Below, one piece after another: positions 25,390 to 32,403 of a DNA stretch of 43,927 bases; the first letter of the stretch is position 1; each line of letters starts with the position of its first letter. This stretch comes from Propionibacterium sp. (GTDB lineage Bacteria; Actinomycetota; Actinomycetes; Propionibacteriales; Propionibacteriaceae). Position numbers and translations under genes: made by a program. The notes under the pieces are model-generated. The model saw nothing but the letters and a program-made list of their open reading frames with translations. It had not been told where the DNA came from and did not search any database. The stretch is taken from the NCBI GenBank assembly GCA_022837595.1, contig JALHFX010000025.1, forward strand, positions 1 through 43,927. Direction: 5' to 3'.

Positions 25390-26178
25390 TCAGAGGGATC
25401 CGGCGGCGACCATGGCTGCGATCGCCGCTGTGGGGTTGGCGTCGGTCACCAATGCCTCACCGACGAGGATGGCATCGGCACCGGCCGCGCTGACCCGGGC
25501 CGCATCGGCCGGAGTCTTGATGCCGGATTCGGCTACCTTGACCAGATCGTCGGGCAGCTCGGCGCTAATACGTTCGAAGGTCGAAAGATCGACCTCGAGA
25601 GTCTTGAGGTTCCGATTGTTCACACCGATCAGTTCGGCGCCCAGATCGACCGCGCGGCGGGCCTCATCAGCGGTATGAACCTCGACCAAGGCGGTCATAC
25701 CTAGTTCGTTGGTCAGCTCGTGGAGCTCGCGCAGTCGGGTGCCGTCCAGAGCAGCGACAATCAACAAAATCAGATCTGCACCATGGGCACGAGCTTCAAA
25801 AACCTGGTACGGATCGACAGTGAAGTCCTTGCGCAGGATCGGTTGGTCGACGCGCCATCGCACTAGATCGAGATCAGTCAATGAACCCCGGAAACGGCGC
25901 TGTTCGGTGAGCACCGAGATCGCAGTCGCACCACCCCCGGCATAAGCCAAAGCCAGCTCTGCTGGATCGGGGATCTCGGCGAGTCGTCCCTTGGATGGGC
26001 TGGAGCGCTTCACCTCACAGATGACCGACAGCTGCGGCCCGCGAAAAGCCGGCATCGGATCCCGCACAGCAGGAGCTGTCTCGAGCTGTGCGATTACCTG
26101 GTCGAGAGGCGTCTGAGCCATTCGGTCGGCGAGATCCTCTCGCACGCCAGTGATGATCTGGTCGAGCACGCTAGTCAT
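25390..26178 (-). CDS. trpC: Indole-3-glycerol phosphate synthase TrpC
   Basis: TrpC closes the indole ring from CdRP. The 262-residue TIM barrel has VICEVKRSSPSKG (catalytic Lys), ISVLTEQRRFRGSL, ILRKDFTVDPYQVFEARAHG, LGMTALVEVHT, IGVNNRNLKTLEVDL and VAESGIKTPADA. It is monofunctional, with no fused TrpF domain, which fits an organism relying on PriA for the TrpF step. It overlaps trpE by 4 bases. Confidence 0.97.
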   Translation of the reverse strand: MTSVLDQIITGVREDLADRMAQTPLDQVIAQLETAPAVRDPMPAFRGPQLSVICEVKRSSPSKGRLAEIPDPAELALAYAGGGATAISVLTEQRRFRGSLTDLDLVRWRVDQPILRKDFTVDPYQVFEARAHGADLILLIVAALDGTRLRELHELTNELGMTALVEVHTADEARRAVDLGAELIGVNNRNLKTLEVDLSTFERISAELPDDLVKVAESGIKTPADAARVSAAGADAILVGEALVTDANPTAAIAAMVAAGSL

Positions 26179-27737
26179 CTCTTCTCCTCTTCCCCAGCTT
26201 CGACGCTACCCGTTGGGAGCCACAAAGCCTTGTGGCGTCCCGCTCGCGAGATTGCACCGAAAACTGCGGCTGCCTTGTTCTGGCTTTCAAGATCCTCGGC
26301 ATCGGGCACCGAATCGGCCACGATGCCGGCACCCGCCTGCACATAAGCGACGCCGTCGCTGACCAGCGCAGTTCGGATCGCGATAGCAGCATCCGAATCT
26401 CCTGCGAAATCGAAGTAACCGACCACTCCCCCGTATGGCCCGCGCCGGCTGGCCTCGAGCTCGTCAATGATCTGCATTGCGCGCACCTTGGGCGCTCCCG
26501 ACAAGGTGCCGGCAGGGAAGCAGGAGATGGTCACGTCAAGTGCGCTGTGGCCCGGCTTGATGCGCCCAGTGACGCTGGCTTCCAAATGCATAACGTGGCT
26601 ATAGCGATGTACCTGCATGAATTCGGTGACTTCGACGGTACCTGGTTCGCAGACACGTCCCAGATCGTTGCGTCCCAAGTCGACCAGCATGAGGTGCTCG
26701 GCGCGCTCCTTCTCGTCGGCGAGTAATTCGCGTTCGAGCGCCAGGTCTGTCGCCGGATCGATACCACGGGGTCGGGTGCCTGCGATCGGACGAGTGGTCG
26801 CCAGCCCTGACTTCACCGTCACCAAGGCTTCGGGGCTGGATCCGACCAAGGCGAAATCTCGCCCATCGCGCTGAAGCCGCAGAAGATAGAGATAAGGGCT
26901 GGGATTGGTCAACCGCAGCTCGCGGTAGATGGCCAATGCATCGGCATCGGTGTCCAGTTCAAAGCGTTGGCTGATAACCACCTGGAAGACGTCGCCGGCC
27001 CGGATGTACTCCTTGGCGCGCTCTACCAGTTCGACGAACTCCTCGTGGCTGCGCTGACGCCGCACCTGGGCAGGCGCCTGAGAGCTTCGGGTGGCCACCA
27101 TACTGCGGCGAGGTTCGGCGAGCCGGGTGGCCATCTGCTCGATGCGATCAACGGCATCGCGCCAGGCGCGTTCGGCGTTCCGGGGGGAGGCGTCGAAGTT
27201 GATGGCGTTGGCGATCAGCCAGATCTCTCCGGTGTGGTGATCGAGCACGGCCAGATCGCCGGCGAGCATCATCATCATCTCGGGCACACCCAGATCATCG
27301 GGATTCGAATCTGGAATCGGTTCACGTTCGCGGATCAGGTCATAGCCGAGATAGCCGACCATTCCGGAGGTGAACGGCGGTAGTTCGGGATCGCGTGGCG
27401 TGTGCAGCAGTCGCAGGGTTTGGTCCAGGACCTCGAGCGGGCGACCGTCGGTTGGCAGGCCCACGATCGGACGATTCAGCTGCCAATGACAGGCACCGCG
27501 ATCACCGATCAACGTGGCGACATTATTCACGCCGATGAACGACCACCGCGACCACGTGCCCTGTTCGGCCGATTCGAAGAGGAAGGTACCCGGACGATGC
27601 CCGCAGAGCTGCTGAAAAGCGGCGATCGGCGTGATGTCGTCGGCGAGCAGTCTGGTATGGATGCTGATCACTCGACGATCCGCCGCAGCGACGAATTCGT
27701 CCAGGCTCGGGTGAATCTGTGTCTCGTCGATCATCAC
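26175..27737 (-). CDS. trpE: Anthranilate synthase component I TrpE
   Basis: TrpE makes anthranilate from chorismate with TrpG. The 520-residue protein has the N-terminal regulatory region (GTFLFESAEQGTWSRWSFIG) and the catalytic half with AGDVFQVVISQRF, LVGSSPEALV, IAGTRPRG, DLGRNDLGRV, HLEASVTG, CFPAGTLSGAPKVRAM and YVQAGAGIVADS. GTG at 27737 overlaps the hisI stop by 4 bases; ATG at 27734 is an equally possible start. trpG and trpD are not in the window and must lie elsewhere. Confidence 0.97.
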   Translation of the reverse strand: MMIDETQIHPSLDEFVAAADRRVISIHTRLLADDITPIAAFQQLCGHRPGTFLFESAEQGTWSRWSFIGVNNVATLIGDRGACHWQLNRPIVGLPTDGRPLEVLDQTLRLLHTPRDPELPPFTSGMVGYLGYDLIREREPIPDSNPDDLGVPEMMMMLAGDLAVLDHHTGEIWLIANAINFDASPRNAERAWRDAVDRIEQMATRLAEPRRSMVATRSSQAPAQVRRQRSHEEFVELVERAKEYIRAGDVFQVVISQRFELDTDADALAIYRELRLTNPSPYLYLLRLQRDGRDFALVGSSPEALVTVKSGLATTRPIAGTRPRGIDPATDLALERELLADEKERAEHLMLVDLGRNDLGRVCEPGTVEVTEFMQVHRYSHVMHLEASVTGRIKPGHSALDVTISCFPAGTLSGAPKVRAMQIIDELEASRRGPYGGVVGYFDFAGDSDAAIAIRTALVSDGVAYVQAGAGIVADSVPDAEDLESQNKAAAVFGAISRAGRHKALWLPTGSVEAGEEEKR

Positions 27738-28138
27738 GCGGCATCCTCGGGGCTCCGTGCATCCGAGACGGCTTCGCGATCATCGGCGAGCAGCACGCCG
27801 CCGCTGTCGAAACAGCTCTCCTCGCCGGTGTGACAGGCCCCTCCGATCTGGTCAACGATCAGAAGCAACGTGTCACCGTCGCAATCGATCGAGACCTCAC
27901 GTACCTGCTGGAAATGACCGCTGGTGGCGCCCTTGCGCCACAACTCCTGACGGCTCCGCGACCAGTAGGTTGCCTGCCGACTCGCCAAGGTGATCGCTAG
28001 CGAATCGTCGTTCATCCACGCCATCATCAGCACCCTGCCTGTGGTGGCGTCCTGAACGACAGCAGGAACCAACCCATCCCGATTGCGGGTGAGTTTGGCA
28101 GCGATTTCGGGTGAAAGCGACGGAATCGACTCAGGCAT
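27734..28138 (-). CDS. hisI: Phosphoribosyl-AMP cyclohydrolase HisI
   Basis: HisI opens the purine ring of PR-AMP in step three of histidine synthesis. The 134-residue Zn enzyme has VVQDATTGRVLMMAWMN, YWSRSRQELWRKG, and the metal site SIDCDGDTLLL with GGACHTGEESCF. I prefer ATG at 28138, which has GGAAG about 9 bases upstream; ATG at 28147 would add three residues. It heads the trp-lgt operon and so places a histidine gene under the same transcript as tryptophan genes, away from hisDCBHA. Confidence 0.94.
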   Translation of the reverse strand: MPESIPSLSPEIAAKLTRNRDGLVPAVVQDATTGRVLMMAWMNDDSLAITLASRQATYWSRSRQELWRKGATSGHFQQVREVSIDCDGDTLLLIVDQIGGACHTGEESCFDSGGVLLADDREAVSDARSPEDAA

Positions 28139-28271
28139 ATGGCCCATTCTTCCGCATCGAGTAGCACCTGCCCAAAGCTGCTTCCCTAGCGGACGATCCG
28201 GTTCACCTGCTTGCCCCCGAGCTGACGCACCCGGGTCGAGTGAGTGTCGTCTTGGGGCAGCTTATCCAGGC

Positions 28272-28670
28272 TCAGCCGGCGACGATCGGTAAGCCGGTTG
28301 CAGCGGCCGCCTTCTCGAGGGAACCGAGGTTTGTCACTTTTGAGATGCCTGCTTGCTTCATGAGATTTATGGCCTGAGCAGACCGATTACCCGAGCGGCA
28401 GTAGACGTAATACTCGGCATCGCGGTCCAGGGTCGGGAGCATGGCCTCGACCTGACCACCATTCAAATCGAGTAATCGCACACCCTCAAGATGCCCCTGC
28501 GCATACTCGCCCGGCGTGCGCACGTCGAGAAGGATCGCGTTACTACCAAGCTGGACGCCAGATTCGCCGGACGACTGCGACGAGCAGCCGACAGCTCCGA
28601 GAAGAACCAAAACTGCACCAAAGATCAGTGCCAAGCGACGCAGCAGAGGAATCGGTGTACGCGGAGTCAT
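28272..28670 (-). CDS. Rhodanese-domain lipoprotein
   Basis: The 132-residue protein starts with a lipoprotein signal: basic n-region, hydrophobic core and a lipobox ending GAVGC with Cys29. A single rhodanese domain follows (ILLDVRTPGEYAQGHLEGVRLLDL) with active-site Cys in YVYCRSGNRSAQA. It would sit outside the membrane, anchored by Lgt processing, and transfer sulfane sulfur. ATG at 28670 is chosen because it begins a clean signal peptide. It is the last gene of the sulfur operon and lies about 40 bases behind the DUF4395 gene. Confidence 0.92.
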   Translation of the reverse strand: MTPRTPIPLLRRLALIFGAVLVLLGAVGCSSQSSGESGVQLGSNAILLDVRTPGEYAQGHLEGVRLLDLNGGQVEAMLPTLDRDAEYYVYCRSGNRSAQAINLMKQAGISKVTNLGSLEKAAAATGLPIVAG

Positions 28671-28710
28671 GGGGACCCTTTCGGCAATAGGAACGAGGAC
28701 GATCGTATCC

Positions 28711-29268
28711 TCAGGAGTTGACGGATGTCTCGGATGATTCGGATACTTCGCAGCTGTCACCAGGACAGTATTGCGGGGCGGTACGGGTCAACGCCTTTTG
28801 CAGCGCGCAGCCCACACAGATGCCGAAGGAGGTCTCGAGGAAGAGCAACGTCAGACAAAGACTGCACAGCGCCAACGTGACCCATAGTGGTGCCTGGAGG
28901 AGCCCCATCGTCGCACATGAGGTCAAGGCGAGACCGAATCCCAGCCACCAGGCGAAGACTTTCTGTGCTGCACCAACCCACTCGGGCCGCTGGCCGGAAA
29001 CCACCAGCCGCCCCAGGGCCAGCGTCGGCGACCAACGGTCTCCGACTGCCACCCGCAGCAACATGTCGATCATGAAGAAGAGACCGAACGGCTGCAATGG
29101 TCGGGTGGATCCACTGGATAGTGCCAGACCCCAGGCGATGCCGCCACCGAGCAGCAGAATGCCTGCTGCCGCACGCACCGCGCGTTCGTTGACGACGGGT
29201 ACGTCATAGCCCGGCACCCAACGCCCGACAGCGGGTTCGTCGCTGCCGGCCAGGTTGGTTGCAGTCAT
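28711..29268 (-). CDS. DUF4395 cysteine-rich membrane protein
   Basis: The 185-residue protein matches the DUF4395 family: NERAVRAAAGILLLGGGIAW, LFFMIDMLLRVAVGDRWSPTLALGRL, FAWWLGFGLALTSCATM and a final TM with LFLETSFGICVGCALQ. Four TM helices are visible. Cysteines cluster in the last 50 residues, including a CVGC pair at the membrane face and CPGDSC in the tail, suggesting thiol or persulfide chemistry (inference). The start ATG at 29268 has AGGAA 7 bases upstream. DUF4395 genes are often found beside thioredoxin and rhodanese genes, as here. Confidence 0.88.
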   Translation of the reverse strand: MTATNLAGSDEPAVGRWVPGYDVPVVNERAVRAAAGILLLGGGIAWGLALSSGSTRPLQPFGLFFMIDMLLRVAVGDRWSPTLALGRLVVSGQRPEWVGAAQKVFAWWLGFGLALTSCATMGLLQAPLWVTLALCSLCLTLLFLETSFGICVGCALQKALTRTAPQYCPGDSCEVSESSETSVNS

Positions 29269-29356
29269 AGTGTGATTCCTGTTCGGATCGAGGCAGCAGC
29301 GGTCGGTGGGGTTGTGCTTGAGGATGGCTGGTCCGGATGTGGATTTCGCGCTGGGG

Positions 29357-30145
29357 TTAACCGCCGGCGATCTGTGCGAAGACACCGGGCAGCTCTTGGA
29401 TGAGCACGAAGGCACCCATGATCAAAACGAAAACCCCGAAACCGCGACGTAGTGCCCGCTCAGGCACCCGTCCGGCCAGCCTCACCCCAAGAAAGGAGCC
29501 CACGATCGCCGCCGCAGCGAAACTGAGCACGAGCGGCCAGTTGAGCTGCACCGAGACGAGGTAACCGGCGAGTCCGGCGAACGACTTCATGGTGATCACC
29601 AATAGCGAGGTGCCAACCGCGACAGCCATCGGAAGGCCACCGAGCAGGTTCAGCGCCGGAACCACGAGGAATCCGCCGCCGGCACCGACCAGACCCGTAG
29701 CGATGCCGACCACGAAACCGTCCAGCAGAATCCGAACCAGCGGGAGTTCTTTCCCCTGCGAGTCAGCCGGTTTGTGAGCATCTTTTCGTCCACGGATCAT
29801 CGCGGCCGCGGTGGCGATCATCATGAATGCGAAGAGCACCATCAGTACAGCGCCGGGGATGGATCCTCCGACCAGGCCACCTAGCAAGGCCCCGACCATA
29901 CCTGCCACGCCGAAGATCACACCGGTCTTCCACCGCACGCGGCCGGCCTTGGCATGACTTAGCATGCCTACCGCGCTGGTGATACCCACGATGAACAGCG
30001 ACGAAGCAATCGCTTCCTTCGGAGCCATACCCAGCACATAGGTGAGCACGGGAACGGTGAGGATCGAGCCGCCGCCGCCGAGCAGCCCCAGCGCCACGCC
30101 GACGAGCAGCGCCAGCGCGAGGGCAAGCAGTATGGAGGTACCCAC
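29357..30145 (-). CDS. TauE/SafE family sulfite/sulfur-anion exporter
   Basis: The 262-residue permease has about eight TM helices and two TauE/SafE half repeats, each with the Gly-rich pattern: GVALGLLGGGGSILTVPVLTYV near the start and GLVGAGGGFLVVPALNLLGG in the middle. Members export or import sulfite, sulfonates or thiosulfate. In this operon, export of sulfite or thiosulfate made by the upstream persulfide dioxygenase is the most economical reading (inference). It lies 13 bases behind the MBL-rhodanese gene. Confidence 0.92.
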   Translation of the reverse strand: MGTSILLALALALLVGVALGLLGGGGSILTVPVLTYVLGMAPKEAIASSLFIVGITSAVGMLSHAKAGRVRWKTGVIFGVAGMVGALLGGLVGGSIPGAVLMVLFAFMMIATAAAMIRGRKDAHKPADSQGKELPLVRILLDGFVVGIATGLVGAGGGFLVVPALNLLGGLPMAVAVGTSLLVITMKSFAGLAGYLVSVQLNWPLVLSFAAAAIVGSFLGVRLAGRVPERALRRGFGVFVLIMGAFVLIQELPGVFAQIAGG

Positions 30146-30158
30146 TAGCCGACTCGGC

Positions 30159-31577
30159 TCAGACCGTCACGGGCTGGTTGCCCGCAACAGCGAGCCAGCC
30201 AAGGTAGCTGCCGTCCAACTCGACGACATCGTATCCCTCGCGGCGCAACGCGCTTGAGGCGACACAGTTCCGCACGCCACTCTGACAATAGGTGACGATG
30301 GTTCCGGCATCCTTCGCGGGCAATTCTTCCTGACGCCAGAGCAGACGTCCACCGGAGAGCTGTTTGGCCCCGGGCAGATGCCCTTCGGCATACTCGGTCT
30401 TGTTGCGAACATCAAGCAGCAGGATGTGATCGAACTCGTCGAGTTCGCTCGGAGCCACCCGTTTGGGTTGAACCAGGTCGAACCCGTCGAGCGACGTGAT
30501 GAAGCCACTGACATTGTCGATGCCGACCCGAAGCAGATGATCACGCAATTCTTCGGCCTGCTCGCGATTTGAAGCGAGCAACACCAGCGGCCGGTTCTCA
30601 ACCTCGGGGTTATAGACCCACGCGCCGTAACTCGCAGACTTCGCGGCTCCCGGGATATTCAGGGAGCGTGCGATGGTGCCGGAATGGACTCCGGTCTTGT
30701 CCCGGCTATCGACGAAGATCACCTCGTCGGCAGCAAGCGCGGCCTTCAGCTGTTCGGCCGAGTATTCGATCAGCTCGCTGAGCGCGCCGATCACTGCCGG
30801 GCCGACCTTGTTCTGCACCTTCATCCTGCCGAAGTAGGCATGGGCATCCGGCTGTCCGCTGAGCAACTCGTCAACGAACCCCTGCTCGTCTCCGGCTGCC
30901 AGGTATTTGCTCCACCAGGAGAAGTAGCGTTCGTAGCCGACGGTTGAGCTCGGGATGGCACCGAGTGCCTTGCCGCATGCCGATCCGGAACCGTGCGCCG
31001 GTAGCACCTGAACGTAGTCCGGCAGCGTGAGGAATCGGTCTCGAAGGCTCGCGAAGAGGTCCTTGGCGCCCTTGAAGCGAGTGTCGACCCCGCCGGCAGC
31101 CTCGTCCAAGAGGTCGGGACGACCAAGATCGCCGACGAAGACGAAGTCGCCGGTGAGCATGAATCCCGGTTGATCGGTCCGTGCGCCATCGGTCACGAGG
31201 AATGACAGATGCTCGGGGGTGTGACCAGGGGTATGTACGGCTTCGACGATGATATTGCCCAGTGTGATCTGATACCCGTCCTTCATGCGCACTGCGCCGT
31301 CGAAGTCCGAGCCGTAGGTCCAGTCGGGGCCGCCCTCGTCGGAGACGTAGATCTGCGCTCCGGTGCGGTGCGCGAGCTCACGGGTTCCCGACAAGTAGTC
31401 AGCGTGAATGTGGGTCTCGGTGACGGCAGTGATGGTCATGCGGTGTTCTGAAGCGAGGTCGAGATAGACATCAAGGTCGCGGCGTGGATCGACGACGATC
31501 GCCTCGCCTTTGGCCTGGCAGCCGATGAAATAGCTGGCTTGAGCGAGGTCCGTGTCGTAGATGCGTTCCAGGAGCAT
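30159..31577 (-). CDS. MBL-fold persulfide dioxygenase-like enzyme with two rhodanese domains
   Basis: The 472-residue protein begins with a metallo-beta-lactamase fold of the ETHE1/CstB type: FIGCQAKGEAIVVDP, metal motif THIHADYLSG (His56, His58, Asp60, with Tyr61 at the position that is His in ETHE1), HTPGHTPEHLSF, LTGDFVFVGDLGRPD and LPAHGSGSACGK. Two rhodanese-like domains follow. The first (about 275-365) lacks the active Cys; the loop reads LLASNREQAEE. The second (about 370-470) has it in VTYCQSGVRNC. Such enzymes oxidise persulfides to sulfite or thiosulfate. ATG at 31577 (MLLERIYD) is the family start. Core enzyme of the CstR-type operon. Confidence 0.93.
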   Translation of the reverse strand: MLLERIYDTDLAQASYFIGCQAKGEAIVVDPRRDLDVYLDLASEHRMTITAVTETHIHADYLSGTRELAHRTGAQIYVSDEGGPDWTYGSDFDGAVRMKDGYQITLGNIIVEAVHTPGHTPEHLSFLVTDGARTDQPGFMLTGDFVFVGDLGRPDLLDEAAGGVDTRFKGAKDLFASLRDRFLTLPDYVQVLPAHGSGSACGKALGAIPSSTVGYERYFSWWSKYLAAGDEQGFVDELLSGQPDAHAYFGRMKVQNKVGPAVIGALSELIEYSAEQLKAALAADEVIFVDSRDKTGVHSGTIARSLNIPGAAKSASYGAWVYNPEVENRPLVLLASNREQAEELRDHLLRVGIDNVSGFITSLDGFDLVQPKRVAPSELDEFDHILLLDVRNKTEYAEGHLPGAKQLSGGRLLWRQEELPAKDAGTIVTYCQSGVRNCVASSALRREGYDVVELDGSYLGWLAVAGNQPVTV

Positions 31578-31611
31578 GGCCGGGTGTCCTTTTCGGTTGG
31601 GGCGGAAGTGG

Positions 31612-31983
31612 TCAGGAGGTCTGGGCGGAGGCTCGTCGAGCGATCTCCGCACGTATCTCATCCATGTCGAGCTTGCGTGCGTCCCGAATGAGTTGTTTGA
31701 GTTGGCCCGCGCGTAGCAAACCAGGCTCCGAGAAGAGCAAGATCCCGTCGCGGAAGAGCATCAAGGTCGGGATTGAGGTGATCCCGAACTTGACCGCAAG
31801 ATCGCGTTCTTCCTCAGTGTCGACCTTGCCGAAAACGATGTCAGGGTTACGCTTGGCTGCCTTTTCAAAGATCGGGCCGAATAAGCGGCAAGGGGCGCAC
31901 CAGGCGGCCCAGAAATCGACGAGGACGATGCCCTCGGCGATCGTGGTCTCAAAGTTCTCCGAAGTGAGGTCTATGGTGGTCAC
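31612..31983 (-). CDS. trx: Thioredoxin
   Basis: The 123-residue thioredoxin has the active site FWAAWCAPCRLF (Cys29, Cys32), the cis-Pro loop TSIPTLMLF, and a C-terminal extension of about 15 charged residues beyond the usual fold. Placed between the Cys-rich mini-protein and the persulfide dioxygenase gene, it probably reduces persulfides or mixed disulfides in the operon's pathway (inference). It starts with ATG at 31983. Confidence 0.95.
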   Translation of the reverse strand: MTTIDLTSENFETTIAEGIVLVDFWAAWCAPCRLFGPIFEKAAKRNPDIVFGKVDTEEERDLAVKFGITSIPTLMLFRDGILLFSEPGLLRAGQLKQLIRDARKLDMDEIRAEIARRASAQTS

Positions 31984-32013
31984 GCTGAATGCTCCCCTCG
32001 TGGATTGGGCGAC

Positions 32014-32199
32014 TCAGCGACCGAAGAGACGAGCGAAGAAACCGCCCTGCTCGGCCTTCGCAGCATCGATCTCGGATTGAGTGTGCTTGCCGTTACACCA
32101 CTGTGAGGCCGGAACGCTCGCCTTCACTGAAGAAATATGCTGGCCGCAACCAGCCCAGGTCGTCTTCTGGCAGGTGCTGCAGGTAACGGGTCGACACAT
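32014..32199 (-). CDS. Small cysteine-rich protein
   Basis: A 61-residue protein beginning MCRPVTCSTCQKTTWAGCGQ. Five cysteines fall within the first 35 residues (positions 2, 7, 10, 18 and 35), with HIS and a later CNGKH, giving a zinc-ribbon-like or metal/persulfide-binding pattern. The C-terminus GGFFARLFGR is amphipathic. ATG at 32199 is supported by AAAGGA 8 bases upstream; ATG at 32220 would overlap that site. I recognise it as a recurrent small actinobacterial protein without an assigned function. It is the first gene after the CsoR/CstR-type promoter, so it is the most directly regulated product of the operon. Confidence 0.8.
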   Translation of the reverse strand: MCRPVTCSTCQKTTWAGCGQHISSVKASVPASQWCNGKHTQSEIDAAKAEQGGFFARLFGR

Positions 32200-32235
32200 T
32201 TTCGGAGTCCTTTCGGTCATCAAGTCATATCTGCA

Positions 32236-32251
32236 ATACCCCTGGGGGTAT
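32236..32251. promoter_or_regulatory. CsoR/CstR-type operator, site 1
   Basis: ATACCCCTGGGGGTAT is a second G/C-tract pseudo-palindrome. Its centre is 31 bases (about three helical turns) from that of site 2, just downstream of the -10. Two phased sites fit binding of two tetramers on one DNA face. Confidence 0.75.
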
Positions 32252-32263
32252 CGCGTGATGCCC

Positions 32264-32294
32264 AATATACCCCCGGGGGTACCCGAAATGTCAA
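32264..32294 (-). promoter_or_regulatory. Promoter of the sulfur operon
   Basis: On the minus strand TTGACA (32289-32294) and TATATT (32264-32269) are separated by 19 bases. Both match sigma-70 consensus well, but the spacer is long. The perfect palindrome at 32268-32281 fills most of the spacer, so repressor binding would block polymerase. Transcription would begin near 32257. Confidence 0.7.
32268..32281. promoter_or_regulatory. CsoR/CstR-type operator, site 2
   Basis: TACCCCCGGGGGTA is a perfect 14-base palindrome of the G/C-tract type bound by CsoR-family repressors (CsoR, CstR). It lies between -35 and -10 of the sulfur operon promoter. No csoR-like gene is in the window. Confidence 0.78.
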
Positions 32295-32376
32295 GTCGCC
32301 GCGACGCCTGGGCATGGCGCAACCCCAAAGCCTTACCAGGAGCTCGTCATTGCTTCTAGGCAGCGCTCAAGTCCGC

Positions 32377-32396
32377 CCAGCGAGCCTCATCGCTGG
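32377..32396 (-). terminator. Possible gatB terminator hairpin
   Basis: CCAGCGA pairs with TCGCTGG around a 6-base loop, starting 8 bases after the gatB stop. No T-tract follows. It may separate gatCAB from the sulfur operon. Confidence 0.4.
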
Positions 32397-32403
32397 TCTG
32401 CTA

